From Methanobacteriaceae archaeon (GTDB lineage: Archaea > Methanobacteriota > Methanobacteria > Methanobacteriales > Methanobacteriaceae): a DNA stretch of 64,000 nt. Location: assembly GCA_030656015.1 (NCBI GenBank), contig JAUSNX010000001.1, forward strand, positions 62,001 through 126,000, written 5' to 3'. A program made the position numbers and the translations under genes. The notes beneath the pieces were generated by a model. It had not been told where the DNA came from, did no database searches, and saw only the letters and a program-made list of their open reading frames with translations. Numbering within the stretch: position 1 is the first letter of the stretch; each line of letters begins with the position of its first letter. Below are positions 35,331-44,986 of the stretch, in pieces.

Positions 35331-38300
35331 TTATTTTTTAAATGGCATTATTAATCCACCAAAGACAGCTAAGATAGCTATTAATAAAGCTCCAATTGGT
35401 ATTCCGGTATGTTGCATGGGTATTTTATGATGGTTGTTGTTGCTGGATTGAGCATTGACCACTAATATTCCGGTGTTATCCACAAGATTAGGGTCGTAGG
35501 TTTCCGTTGACAAATGTGGTTTAAAGACAAATTTACCGGATTTTAAGACTTTTACCACCAGGTAAAGATATGGGTCTCCAACAGGCACATTTCCAATATT
35601 CCAGGTAATAACCCCCGTAGCTTTGTTGTAGGTAAAAGTACCTACATCAACATTGGCTTTGACAAATTCCATACCTTTTGGTATTTTCATGGTTAAAACC
35701 ACATTTTGGGCCGTATCCACACCGCGATTACCGACCTTAAAGGTTATAGTTATACTATCCCCTACATGAGGTTTATTATTGCTAGCCCAGATTTTGACAT
35801 ATAGGTCAGACTGAGGAACTTTTAAGGTTCCAGTGCCGTTTGATGTTAAGTAATAGTCATCTCCTAAGAAATCTACTTGAATGTTGTACGTACCTCCAAT
35901 CAAGTTGATGAAATAGGATTTAGTGGCTATTCCATTAATATCAGTTACTGCACTTCCAGCATTAACTCCATTAACCAGGAAATTAACTGTTCTTCCAGCT
36001 AAAAGATTTCCATATTGATCTTTTAAAGTTGCTATTAAATTCACAGTTTTTCCTTTATTTTCTGTGGCATTGTCGACGGTTATTGTAGTGTTAGCTTTAT
36101 TAACCGTTAGGTTATTAGTTCCTGAAGCAGGATTGTAGCTTTCATTACCCGTGAAGTTCGCAGTTATGGTATGTGGATTACCCGCAGGGTTCTCAATAAT
36201 CGGAGAGTAAGTAAAACTAGCCTGACCACTACCATCAGTAGTAGCAGAACCAACTAAATTACCATCCACAAAGAAATCAACCTGCAAACCACTTAAAGGA
36301 TTACCATACACATCTACTAAAGTAGCAAACAAATCAACACTACCTAAATAAACACCAGTTGCATTGCTAACCGTAATAGTAGTGTTAGCTTTATTAACCG
36401 TTAGGTTATTAGTTCCTGAAGCAGGATTGTAGCTTTCATTACCCGTAAAGTTCGCAGTTATGGTATGTGGATTACCCGCAGGGTTCTCAATAATCGGAGA
36501 GTAAGTAAAACTAGCCTGACCACTACCATCAGTAGTAGCAGAACCAACTAAATTACCATCCACAAAGAAATCAACCGATAAACCACTTAAAGGATTACCA
36601 TACACATCTACTAAAGTAGCAAACAAATCAACACTACCTAAATAGACACCAGTTGCATTGCTAACCGTAATTACAGTATCCGCTTTATCAACAGTTACTG
36701 AGGTAGATTGTATTTCATTATCCACCTGAGCTGAAACTGTGGCCATACCTACAACTGTTCCTGTAAAGGTTGAGTTGGCTGTTCCACCAGTAGTTTCAGT
36801 GTTTACTGGGTTAATAATTCCCAAATTGGTAGAAAATGTTACCGGTGTGTTGTTCGTAATGTGGTTTCCACCAGGCTGTGCATTTGGAGTAACACCGTCA
36901 AATGTGTTCCAGGTTAAATCGGCAGTAATATTTGAAGTGTTCAGGTAATGTATAGTTCCGGGATTGGCAAATATTTGAAGCATAATCCATGGACTGTAAA
37001 TTACTCCAGTAGAAACTCGGCTACTAGGGTTATCATTTGATCCCCACCAGTTGTTTTCTGCTTGTACTGTAGCACCACCTGCTGCTACCACGTCTACTGC
37101 ACCATTACTGAGTATTCGGTTGAAGTGTAATGCTGTGTTGTTGGCTGCGTAAAATGCACCACCAGTTCCAGATGAACCATCAGTTCCATCAGTTCCTATA
37201 GTTCCAGATCCAGTTCCCGGGCCAGCTTGTCCACCATCTCCTCCAATTCCACCATCACCAAATTGGTTATGGATAAGGTTATTGGATTCGACAGTTAGGC
37301 TTCCGGTTTTATAGTAGATTGCTCCACCATTACCACCGTTACCGGCATTTCCACCAGGGCCACCGTTTCCATTAGTGTAAGTTGATGCACTGGCACCACC
37401 TTGACCACCTATTCCACCATCGCCACCGTTACCGGCGCGATTATCAGTGAAATTTGAGTCATTTATGGCTCCGTTTCCGTTGTTGTAGTAGATTGCTCCA
37501 CCATTACCACCAGGACCTCCCAGGCCTCCAGCGCCTCCAGTGTATGCTGTTCCTCTAAATGGAATGCTACTTCTAGCATCTCCACCTTGACCACCAACAC
37601 CCCCAACACCACCGATTCCAGCGGTGTTTTGAGTTATATTGCAATCAGTGACAGTGAGAGTATCAGATCCAGTGTTGTAAATAGCTGCACCATTACCACC
37701 GGGACCTCCAGTTCCGCCGATTCCACCAGGACCTCCGGCACCAGTTAGGCTCCTATCACGTCCGTCACCTGCAGCTCCTCCAGTTCCACCGTTTCCAGCT
37801 TTGTTGGAGTAAATTTCGGTTTCAGATAGAGTTAAAGATCCTTGGTTAAATATGGCACCACCATTACCACCAGGGCCACCGTGGTGACCATTATATCCAG
37901 TTGGATTGAGTAGGTTACCATCAGCTGCAGAAGCTCCAGTTCCTCCATCACCAGCAGTGTTGGAGTAGATTTCAGAGCATTCTACATTAGCATTTCCAGT
38001 ATTGTAGATTGCTCCCCCATTACCACCAGCACCTCCGGTTCCGCCGATGATTATATTTATACCACCACTTCCGGCATTTCCGGCGTAATTCTCATAGATT
38101 TGGGTGTTACTCATGGTTAAAGTTCCAGTAGTGTAAATAGCACCACCATTACCACCATTACCACCTTCGCCTAGGACTACACCTTTACCACCATTACCAG
38201 CCTGGTTATTGTATAGTTCACTGTTGTTTATGGTTAATGCTCCGGTGCTGTAAATACCACCACCGTGCCCACCATGGAAACCATCCGAGTGGGTTAAAGC

Positions 38301-38957
38301 TATACCATTACTACCATCTCCAGCACGGTTATTGTAAACCTGTGTATCGGTTAGTTCTAATGTTCCAGTACTATAAATACCTCCACCAGATCCACCAATA
38401 CCTCCGTAAGTGATTGAACCTCCGTCTCCGGCCCGGTTATCTTTTACGATACAATTAATCAGATAAAGAGTGCCTTCGTTCCAGATACCTCCACCATTTT
38501 TACCATCAGGAGAAAGTAGGCTCCCATCAGGAGCATGGCCATTTTGGAATGTTATATTATAAAAATAGGCTGTGATTCCGGGAAGGATGTGAATTACTCT
38601 ATCAGTTCCACTACCATCTATGGTTGCTGTTCCGCCGTTCATAACCTCAAAGGTTAAGTCCTTGTCGATGACCAGATTTTCATAAAATGTTTGGCCCTCT
38701 TCCAATTTGATAGTGTCACCACTCATAGAGTGATCCATAGCATCCTGAATAGAAATAGTTGTGGAGTAGACTAAGACTCCGCCTCTCCAAACTTCAGGAT
38801 CTGGTAAATGGGTAGACGTTTTTTGCGTAATGTTATCATCGATTGTCTCTGGGCTGTTTGCAACCGTTACATTATCAAGCGATTCTGCTGATACCGCACC
38901 CAAACTAATCAATGTGAAAATAAGTAATAGCGTAATTAATATTAACTTTTTTTGCAT
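35331..38957 (-). CDS. Large adhesin-like surface protein (beta-helix, Ig-like repeats, DUF11-type domain)
   Basis: About 1208 residues. Signal peptide MQKKLILITLLLIFTLISLG; then a long right-handed beta-helix region rich in Gly/Asn turns with repeating GGNGGAIYNTG-type units (about 60-640); an Ig-like domain; two nearly identical 98-residue Ig-like repeats plus a third, diverged one; a DUF11-like domain (DLYVKIWASNNKPHVGDSI); and a C-terminal anchor PMQHTGIPIGALLIAILAV with terminal lysines. This is the standard architecture of methanobacterial adhesin-like proteins on the pseudomurein wall. ATG 38957 is chosen because GTGAGAA precedes it. A stray copy of such a C-terminal anchor is at 59328. 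Confidence 0.92.
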   Translation of the reverse strand: MQKKLILITLLLIFTLISLGAVSAESLDNVTVANSPETIDDNITQKTSTHLPDPEVWRGGVLVYSTTISIQDAMDHSMSGDTIKLEEGQTFYENLVIDKDLTFEVMNGGTATIDGSGTDRVIHILPGITAYFYNITFQNGHAPDGSLLSPDGKNGGGIWNEGTLYLINCIVKDNRAGDGGSITYGGIGGSGGGIYSTGTLELTDTQVYNNRAGDGSNGIALTHSDGFHGGHGGGIYSTGALTINNSELYNNQAGNGGKGVVLGEGGNGGNGGAIYTTGTLTMSNTQIYENYAGNAGSGGINIIIGGTGGAGGNGGAIYNTGNANVECSEIYSNTAGDGGTGASAADGNLLNPTGYNGHHGGPGGNGGAIFNQGSLTLSETEIYSNKAGNGGTGGAAGDGRDRSLTGAGGPGGIGGTGGPGGNGAAIYNTGSDTLTVTDCNITQNTAGIGGVGGVGGQGGDARSSIPFRGTAYTGGAGGLGGPGGNGGAIYYNNGNGAINDSNFTDNRAGNGGDGGIGGQGGASASTYTNGNGGPGGNAGNGGNGGAIYYKTGSLTVESNNLIHNQFGDGGIGGDGGQAGPGTGSGTIGTDGTDGSSGTGGAFYAANNTALHFNRILSNGAVDVVAAGGATVQAENNWWGSNDNPSSRVSTGVIYSPWIMLQIFANPGTIHYLNTSNITADLTWNTFDGVTPNAQPGGNHITNNTPVTFSTNLGIINPVNTETTGGTANSTFTGTVVGMATVSAQVDNEIQSTSVTVDKADTVITVSNATGVYLGSVDLFATLVDVYGNPLSGLSVDFFVDGNLVGSATTDGSGQASFTYSPIIENPAGNPHTITANFTGNESYNPASGTNNLTVNKANTTITVSNATGVYLGSVDLFATLVDVYGNPLSGLQVDFFVDGNLVGSATTDGSGQASFTYSPIIENPAGNPHTITANFTGNESYNPASGTNNLTVNKANTTITVDNATENKGKTVNLIATLKDQYGNLLAGRTVNFLVNGVNAGSAVTDINGIATKSYFINLIGGTYNIQVDFLGDDYYLTSNGTGTLKVPQSDLYVKIWASNNKPHVGDSITITFKVGNRGVDTAQNVVLTMKIPKGMEFVKANVDVGTFTYNKATGVITWNIGNVPVGDPYLYLVVKVLKSGKFVFKPHLSTETYDPNLVDNTGILVVNAQSSNNNHHKIPMQHTGIPIGALLIAILAVFGGLIMPFKK
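36082..36669 (-). repeat. Two 294-bp tandem repeats within the adhesin gene
   Basis: The segments 36082-36375 and 36376-36669 are almost identical over 294 bp (98 codons), each coding one Ig-like domain beginning NATGVYLGSVDLFATLVD. Such near-perfect in-frame repeats are prone to expansion and contraction, changing the protein's length. Confidence 0.9.
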
Positions 38958-39340
38958 GTTTATTCTCACTTTTTCACCCCATTATGATTTTTACATGCAT
39001 TAAGGCAATGATAATAAATTTATTTATTATTTAACAATTATTTTATGTTAAAAGTAGTTAATATTTTTTATTATTTATTCACGAGTTACACCACATTAAG
39101 TGACAGAGTATAATATTATAGTAAAAACATTCAAAGGTATGTAATCAACAATTTATAATATAAAAAACATTTTCAGGTTTATACAGCTTAGTAGGTTAAG
39201 GTAAATAGAGATATGTGAAAATTAGATTATTTTTTTAGTTTAAACTTCATTTTAGATTAAACTAGCATATGAAAAAAAGTCTAATTTAAAAATAAAAAAT
39301 AAAAAATAGTCTAATTTAAAAATAAAAAATTATTATTTTT
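38958..39340. other. Intergenic region with tandem T-rich terminator (on the reverse strand)
   Basis: The right-hand adhesin promoter region is followed leftwards by the end of the ABC-2 operon. Bases 39278-39300 and 39308-39330 are a 23-bp direct repeat (AGTCTAATTTAAAAAT and on). On the reverse strand, where the permease gene ends, these read as two long T-rich runs typical of archaeal oligo-T termination. Confidence 0.5.
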
Positions 39341-40939
39341 TTAAGTAATATCCCGCCGCTGGAAACCAAGTATCCCCATCAATATTAGCACTAGTGCCAC
39401 CACTAAAACTATACCTAAAGGCCATCCTACAGTATACCCTAACAATAAATTAGGTACATGTGTAAATGGAGAAATATTCAGTATCCAGTGATTAATATCC
39501 AGGAAATCCGCCAGTAAATTTATTATCAATAATAATCCCAGTGCTACCCAACTTAAAGAGGTTAATCTAGGTAAAAGGCCAAATAATGCCACAGATATTC
39601 CAACCATCACCCAGATTGCGGGTAAATAAACTATGGCTGCGCTTAATAGTTGGGGTAGGTTCTGGCCCATATTACCTGAAATTAATCCATAACTGACACT
39701 ATAACATGAAATAAATATGACCATAATTATAGCGGGGCCGATTAATGCAAAAGAAAGGTTAGTTAAAGCCCATTTAATTCTACTTACTGTATTTGTGAGA
39801 AGGAATTCTGAATATCTTTTTACTTCCTGAGAACGTAATTTCAATACAGATAAAATCCCATAAATGGCAAATATCTGACCAAATAATACCAGCATGAAAT
39901 TTATATAAATATCCAAAGGTTCTGTACCCTTACCAATTTGGGAGATGATATTCAAAAACTGTGGATTATCAATAAATATATTAGAAACGGTCTGGGCAGA
40001 GTATCCAATAAAAACTCCCATTAAAGCAAACCCTGCTATCCAAAATAGTAACATTCCCCTTTGTAGTCTCCAGGCCAGTCCCAGGGTACTACCTAATGTA
40101 AATGATGCCCTATTAGGACCACTTCTTGGTGGTAAAATCCCTGCCCCTAAATCTCGAACTGAAGAGAGATAATAGGCTAAAGCAAGTAATCCAATCGTCA
40201 AAACAGCGAATAATCCAAAAATCCACCATTCTTCACCAGCAAAAGCACGGATATTCTGCACCCATCCGAGGGGTGAAAGCCAGAAAAACCAGTTGGTGCC
40301 TCCTTCATCCCACCCTATGATGCGTAATATGAAAAAAGCTATTAAAATGGCCACACTGAGGTATCGTGCCTCACTTGAACTTTCGGTTAACTGTACCATT
40401 ACTGCAGTAATGGCTGCAAAAAGGCACCCAAATGCAACCATGGATAATGCCAGGGCCAGTGAACCTTCCCATGGAAGTCCCAACCCCAAGAAAGATAGAA
40501 AAATTACTATCCCCAGGAGTATATTAGCACCGCAAATGGTAATTAAAGCTGAAGTTAATGTCGCCTGCCGACCAACTACCGTGGAATTTAATAGCTCAAG
40601 ACGCCCTTTTCTTTCCTCACTACGAGTATGTCGAATCATGAGAAAGATACTTACCAATGCTACTAAGATAGGGCCAAATACAGCACTACGCCAGGCCACC
40701 AGGCCACCAATTGAAGAGTTTTGAATAGGGCCTAAAGTTATAACAATACCAGGATTACTAGAAATCTGTAAAACCAGGGCTTCTCTTAGTGCAGCGTCCG
40801 CATAAAGATTAACAAAACTGGCAGCGATGCTGACAAATATTAAAATAAGGAATAAAAATAGAATTGGTATGATTATGCGATCTCTGCGAAGAATTAGGCG
40901 GATTAAGGCCCTGGTACCAGAAAGATTTTCCATTTTCAT
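39341..40939 (-). CDS. ABC-2 type exporter permease
   Basis: 532 residues with about 12 membrane helices in two homologous halves. It resembles the polyketide-antibiotic-type exporter permeases (FLMIRHTRSEERKGRLELLNS after the second helix is a family feature). The pump partner is the ATPase encoded 6 bp upstream. Substrate unknown. AGTGAA five bases before ATG 40939 supports the start. Confidence 0.88.
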   Translation of the reverse strand: MKMENLSGTRALIRLILRRDRIIIPILFLFLILIFVSIAASFVNLYADAALREALVLQISSNPGIVITLGPIQNSSIGGLVAWRSAVFGPILVALVSIFLMIRHTRSEERKGRLELLNSTVVGRQATLTSALITICGANILLGIVIFLSFLGLGLPWEGSLALALSMVAFGCLFAAITAVMVQLTESSSEARYLSVAILIAFFILRIIGWDEGGTNWFFWLSPLGWVQNIRAFAGEEWWIFGLFAVLTIGLLALAYYLSSVRDLGAGILPPRSGPNRASFTLGSTLGLAWRLQRGMLLFWIAGFALMGVFIGYSAQTVSNIFIDNPQFLNIISQIGKGTEPLDIYINFMLVLFGQIFAIYGILSVLKLRSQEVKRYSEFLLTNTVSRIKWALTNLSFALIGPAIIMVIFISCYSVSYGLISGNMGQNLPQLLSAAIVYLPAIWVMVGISVALFGLLPRLTSLSWVALGLLLIINLLADFLDINHWILNISPFTHVPNLLLGYTVGWPLGIVLVVALVLILMGILGFQRRDIT

Positions 40940-40945
40940 TTAAAT

Positions 40946-41854
40946 TCACTCCACGGCCGCATCTTCTGGAGTGTATTCATCACCATAATAACGCATGAAG
41001 AGATCTTCAAGTGTAGGGGGAGTACTTAAGAGAGACTTTACACCGAATTGGACTAAATATTTCAGCACCGAATCAATTTTTTCAGCATCCACACTAAACT
41101 GAGCATGATTTTCTTTTAAAGTAATGTTGTAAACACCTTCCTGATTTTCTAGGCCGGTAATGGGTTTATATGATTCAATGGTAATAGATGTACGGGTTAG
41201 GTGTCTTAATTCTTCAAATGTACCGGTTTCAATAATTTGTCCCTCTCTAATAATACTAACCCGGTCACAAAGTGCTTCTACCTCTGAGAGTATATGACTA
41301 GAGAGTAAAACTGTTTTACCCTCTTTTTTTAGTTCATTAATACACCCTCGAAAGACTACTTCCATTAATGGATCCAGGCCTATGGTTGGTTCATCAAGAA
41401 TATATAATTCTACATCAGAGACTAATGCAGATATAAGGGCTACTTTTTGCTTGTTACCTGTTGAATAAGTACCACATTTCTTGGTTGGATCTAATTTAAA
41501 CATTTTTATGAGTTTTTCCCGGCGTTCTTCACTAAACCCTCCCCGGAGTCTTCCTAAAAAATCAATGACCTCCCCACCGGTTAGGTTGGGCCATAGATTC
41601 ACTTCACCCGGAACATAAGCCAAACGTGAATGGAGTTTTACTGCATCTTTCCAGGGATCAAGCCCCATAATAGAGACATTTCCACTGTTTTTTTGCAGCA
41701 TACCCATTAAAATACGTAAAGTGGTTGATTTACCGGCACCATTAGGGCCAATAAAACCAAAAATTTCACCTTGCTCTACTTTGAAATCTAGACTATTTAA
41801 CGCCCTGAATTTTCCATAATTTTTAGTCAAATTATTTATTTCAATAATAGACAT
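40946..41854 (-). CDS. ABC-2 type exporter ATPase
   Basis: 302 residues: Walker A GPNGAGKST, Q-loop region YVPGEVNLWPNLTG, a divergent signature STGNKQKVALISAL (LSGGQ replaced by YSTGN), Walker B VELYILDEPTIGLDP and the SSHILSE switch. The C-terminal ~80 residues form a small regulatory domain seen in drug-export ATPases. ATG 41854 with GGTGGAGATG upstream is the start; longer frames would run into the preceding gene. Middle gene of a three-gene operon. Confidence 0.9.
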   Translation of the reverse strand: MSIIEINNLTKNYGKFRALNSLDFKVEQGEIFGFIGPNGAGKSTTLRILMGMLQKNSGNVSIMGLDPWKDAVKLHSRLAYVPGEVNLWPNLTGGEVIDFLGRLRGGFSEERREKLIKMFKLDPTKKCGTYSTGNKQKVALISALVSDVELYILDEPTIGLDPLMEVVFRGCINELKKEGKTVLLSSHILSEVEALCDRVSIIREGQIIETGTFEELRHLTRTSITIESYKPITGLENQEGVYNITLKENHAQFSVDAEKIDSVLKYLVQFGVKSLLSTPPTLEDLFMRYYGDEYTPEDAAVE

Positions 41855-41888
41855 GTACTCACATCTCCACCAATAATTATAAATTGAT

Positions 41889-43916
41889 TTAAACGTCTTT
41901 ATACCTATCAAAGGTCCTTATTTTAGATCCATACTGTATTAAACCATAAAGTATCTCTATATCGGATATTATCCATTCCAGGTATTTGAATGCCACCATA
42001 TACTCCTCGTTAGTGATATCTTTTTTCATATTTTCAATCATGTTATTTGTATAATTAAAATCGATTTTTGGGGGTACTTTCGATGTTAGTTTTATTGATT
42101 CTTCCAGAGTACCTAGTAAGTCAGCCAGATATTTTATAGCTAATTGAAATTTTTTATCACTTATTTTAATGTTTTTAGTTTTTAAGGTGAGTGCAGTGAA
42201 ATCACCAGATAATTTGTCAACTGAATTAAGGATATCCTGATACAAGGACACATCCACATCTATATCCTCATATGAGTCTTTTAATTTTTGAATACCTGCC
42301 TTAAGATCATTATGGGTTCTGGCTATTTCACGAACAGCGATTAATATTTCTGGATTATTGATATCCATAGGTGGTGATGATTTTAGTACATATTCTCTGG
42401 TTGAGTTTAATCTATCTGCCAAAAGTTGAGGTAGATTCACCTTTAAACGGCTTGGTAAAACAACATAGCTCACAAAAAAAGCTATTGTTGATCCAATTAA
42501 AACGTCTAACACCCTTAATCCACCCATAATCATGATTTTATCCATAGGTAGAATGAAAATAATAAGCATGGTGGCAGCTACTGCCATGTGTAAATAGCTT
42601 ATATTGTAATATAACACTATAAAAGCCATCATAATCAAAATCATTACTGTAATCATCACCGGCCAGCCTATAGATATGAAAAAGTTAGCTATTATTAAGG
42701 CCAGCACCACCCCGATTATTGTGGCTATCACTCTCTTAATCATCCTTTCTTTGGTGCTTATTAGGTCTGGTTTTAATACCACGAAAATGGATAGTGCTAT
42801 CCAGTGGATGTTGTGAGATTTAGTTATTAAATATAATACAAAAGCAATGCCAACAGCCAGTGAAAACCGGATTCCGTGCCTAATATACATATTGTTTATA
42901 TTTAAGTTGGCTTTGATATTCTCCCAAGCCGATAAGTCCGATGAAAAATTGTTGGGAGGGAGAGGTATAATAAGTTTACCCATTAAAACATCCTGGGCTT
43001 TTAGAAATATGTTTAGGTAGCCTTTCGCTAGTTTTTTAGCATTGAAAAATTCAAGATCACTACCTGGAAAATCATTTATCATCTTGAATTTTGCCTCAAG
43101 TTTCTCAAGGCCAATTATATGGTTTTTATCATTTTTTATAACACTCTCTGCTATATCTCGGCTTAAATAATCTACTTCAGCCAAATAATCTTGAAAATAT
43201 TCTTTGATTTTTCCACTTAATTCTGATTCTATGCTATTTGCTTGGAATCGGGCCCCCACCAATAGCCCTCCCACCGCCACCAGGCTTGTGTTTTTCTGGT
43301 TTGAGATAGTATCAGAGACGAGTTTCTGGGCCACTATAATAGTATTTAGATTCGCGTCGGGAAGAAGACATGATGCCACAATTTCACGTTTTGAGCGATC
43401 TTTTTGTAAAAATTTAGGGATAATGATAACCAATGAACTTATAAATGCTCCAAAAGATGCGTAAAGACCCCACTGTAATGGAGTAGCCTGGTAGTTGACT
43501 ATGGCAATAGAACCGTAGAAAAACAAAAATACTCCCAAAAAACCTAGAGTTCCTGGGGCCTTTCCAAGTATATTTAAAATTGATAAGAGAAAAATCCATC
43601 CAAATAATAATAAAAGAGCTACCCATGGACTCATCAATCCAATACCGGCTGTTATAAATGATAAGCCAATTATTATAATGCTCAGGATATTTAAACGCAA
43701 CAATAAATTTAAGGGGAGTTTTAAACTCAAAATCTGGCTTATAATAGCACCAGTCAATACAAAGGTAATGGCATAGCTATCCAGACCCAATAAATAAACT
43801 AATGGTAAAACAACTGCCAAGGCAGCGAACATGTTTAAAAGGCCCTTCCAGTTTGGTTGAGCATTATTAGGAAATATAAAGGTATGTATCTTTTTTTTAA
43901 AATTTTTCAAAGACAT
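41889..43916 (-). CDS. FUSC (fusaric acid resistance-like) membrane protein
   Basis: About 675 residues: an N-terminal block of about six helices, a soluble helical region (about 190-325), a second block of about six helices containing HWIALSIFVVLKPDLISTKERMIKR, the FUSC-family core motif, and a C-terminal helical cytoplasmic domain. FUSC proteins are efflux or channel-like inner-membrane proteins. First gene of an operon with the ABC-2 ATPase and permease (gap 34 bp), so all three may act in export or resistance. Start at ATG 43916. Confidence 0.85.
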   Translation of the reverse strand: MSLKNFKKKIHTFIFPNNAQPNWKGLLNMFAALAVVLPLVYLLGLDSYAITFVLTGAIISQILSLKLPLNLLLRLNILSIIIIGLSFITAGIGLMSPWVALLLLFGWIFLLSILNILGKAPGTLGFLGVFLFFYGSIAIVNYQATPLQWGLYASFGAFISSLVIIIPKFLQKDRSKREIVASCLLPDANLNTIIVAQKLVSDTISNQKNTSLVAVGGLLVGARFQANSIESELSGKIKEYFQDYLAEVDYLSRDIAESVIKNDKNHIIGLEKLEAKFKMINDFPGSDLEFFNAKKLAKGYLNIFLKAQDVLMGKLIIPLPPNNFSSDLSAWENIKANLNINNMYIRHGIRFSLAVGIAFVLYLITKSHNIHWIALSIFVVLKPDLISTKERMIKRVIATIIGVVLALIIANFFISIGWPVMITVMILIMMAFIVLYYNISYLHMAVAATMLIIFILPMDKIMIMGGLRVLDVLIGSTIAFFVSYVVLPSRLKVNLPQLLADRLNSTREYVLKSSPPMDINNPEILIAVREIARTHNDLKAGIQKLKDSYEDIDVDVSLYQDILNSVDKLSGDFTALTLKTKNIKISDKKFQLAIKYLADLLGTLEESIKLTSKVPPKIDFNYTNNMIENMKKDITNEEYMVAFKYLEWIISDIEILYGLIQYGSKIRTFDRYKDV

Positions 43917-44001
43917 GTGACACTTCATTACAGCATGTTTTTTTTGTTAATTTAAGTTCCAGGTTCTTATAACCCTCTAAGGTTTAGTATAATTAGAACA
44001 A

Positions 44002-44598
44002 TTAATTGATTGATTTTAAGTCTTCTTTTTCAATTTTTCCGTTAATTAGGACCATTTCGGATGATAATATTTTTTCACGTGCCTTTATCTCTACAACAAA
44101 TCCGGATTCTTCCAGTTTTTGTATGGTTTTTTCAATATCACAATCAGTGGACTGCAAAATCTGAAAACGGCCTCCTTCATTGAGATAATTTTTTAATTCT
44201 AAAATGAATTTATTTATTATTTCTCTTGATTTGGAAATATCTTCGGATTGATTTTTATTATCATTAACAGCAGTATTGTATGTATTAAAGAGAATTAGAT
44301 CGTATTTTTCATTTTGAACCGGTTCAAAAAGGTCACCATTTTTTAATTCAACATTATATGTGCGGTTGGCAATAACATTTTTCAATGCACATTTTATGGC
44401 CTCTTCATCGATATCCGTTGCAACAACTCTTTTTGACCTTTGGGCACAGTAAATTGCTATTAATCCAGCCCCAGTACCTATTTCCAGGACTTCGTCTCTT
44501 CTAGTTATATCAAGATTATCTGCAAGTAAAAAAGTGTCTTTAGATGGTTTATAAACATCTGGATGGGTTTTAATGGCAATTCCGTTGTATTGAATCAT
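44002..44598 (-). CDS. HemK/PrmC-like SAM methyltransferase with altered NPPY motif
   Basis: 198 residues. VYKPSKDTFLLADNL and the SAM-binding VLEIGTGAGLIAIYCAQ, VVATDIDEEAIKCA and ELKNGDLFEPV match the HemK2/Mtq2-type glutamine methyltransferase group, which modifies translation release factors. The catalytic NPPY is replaced by NTYN (LILFNTYNTAV), so it may act on another substrate or be inactive. ATG 44598 is preceded by AAGGTAGT. Confidence 0.82.
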   Translation of the reverse strand: MIQYNGIAIKTHPDVYKPSKDTFLLADNLDITRRDEVLEIGTGAGLIAIYCAQRSKRVVATDIDEEAIKCALKNVIANRTYNVELKNGDLFEPVQNEKYDLILFNTYNTAVNDNKNQSEDISKSREIINKFILELKNYLNEGGRFQILQSTDCDIEKTIQKLEESGFVVEIKAREKILSSEMVLINGKIEKEDLKSIN

Positions 44599-44750
44599 TT
44601 TTACTACCTTAAATAATTAAATAAAAGTTATAATTGACTATATAACTGATAATATTTAAAAAAGACCCCTAATAATTGGAAATTAAAAAATTATTTATCT
44701 TTTAGTTATATTGTTAAATAAGATTTTTAATTTTTTCAGATATTATCAAA

Positions 44751-44978
44751 TTATAAATAATTAATCATTTTAACCATTAACTTATAGGATAAATCAGGAT
44801 AAACGGCCTGATTAACTGTGCCAGTCAAATATATGTCTTTTTCAGGGCAATAGAATGAAAAAGCCGATAAACCCCTTGGTGGGAAAGCATTTTGAAGGTT
44901 AAATTTAAATATATGTTGAAATTTTTTCATTAATTGGTGGTTAGGTTCTTGTTGTGTTGTTGATTCTGCATTTTTCAT
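44751..44978 (-). pseudogene. C-terminal fragment of a serine hydrolase (beta-lactamase family), copy 1
   Basis: The frame ends with GLSAFSFYCPEKDIYLTGTVNQ and LMVKMINYL, the C-terminus of a class C beta-lactamase-like serine hydrolase. The catalytic SxxK and YxN regions are missing. The last ~35 codons are almost the same as those of the fragment at 46371. The first part has no family resemblance. It begins 8 bp after the CPBP gene stop. Clearly a remnant. Confidence 0.7.
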
Positions 44979-44986
44979 TGGATTAT

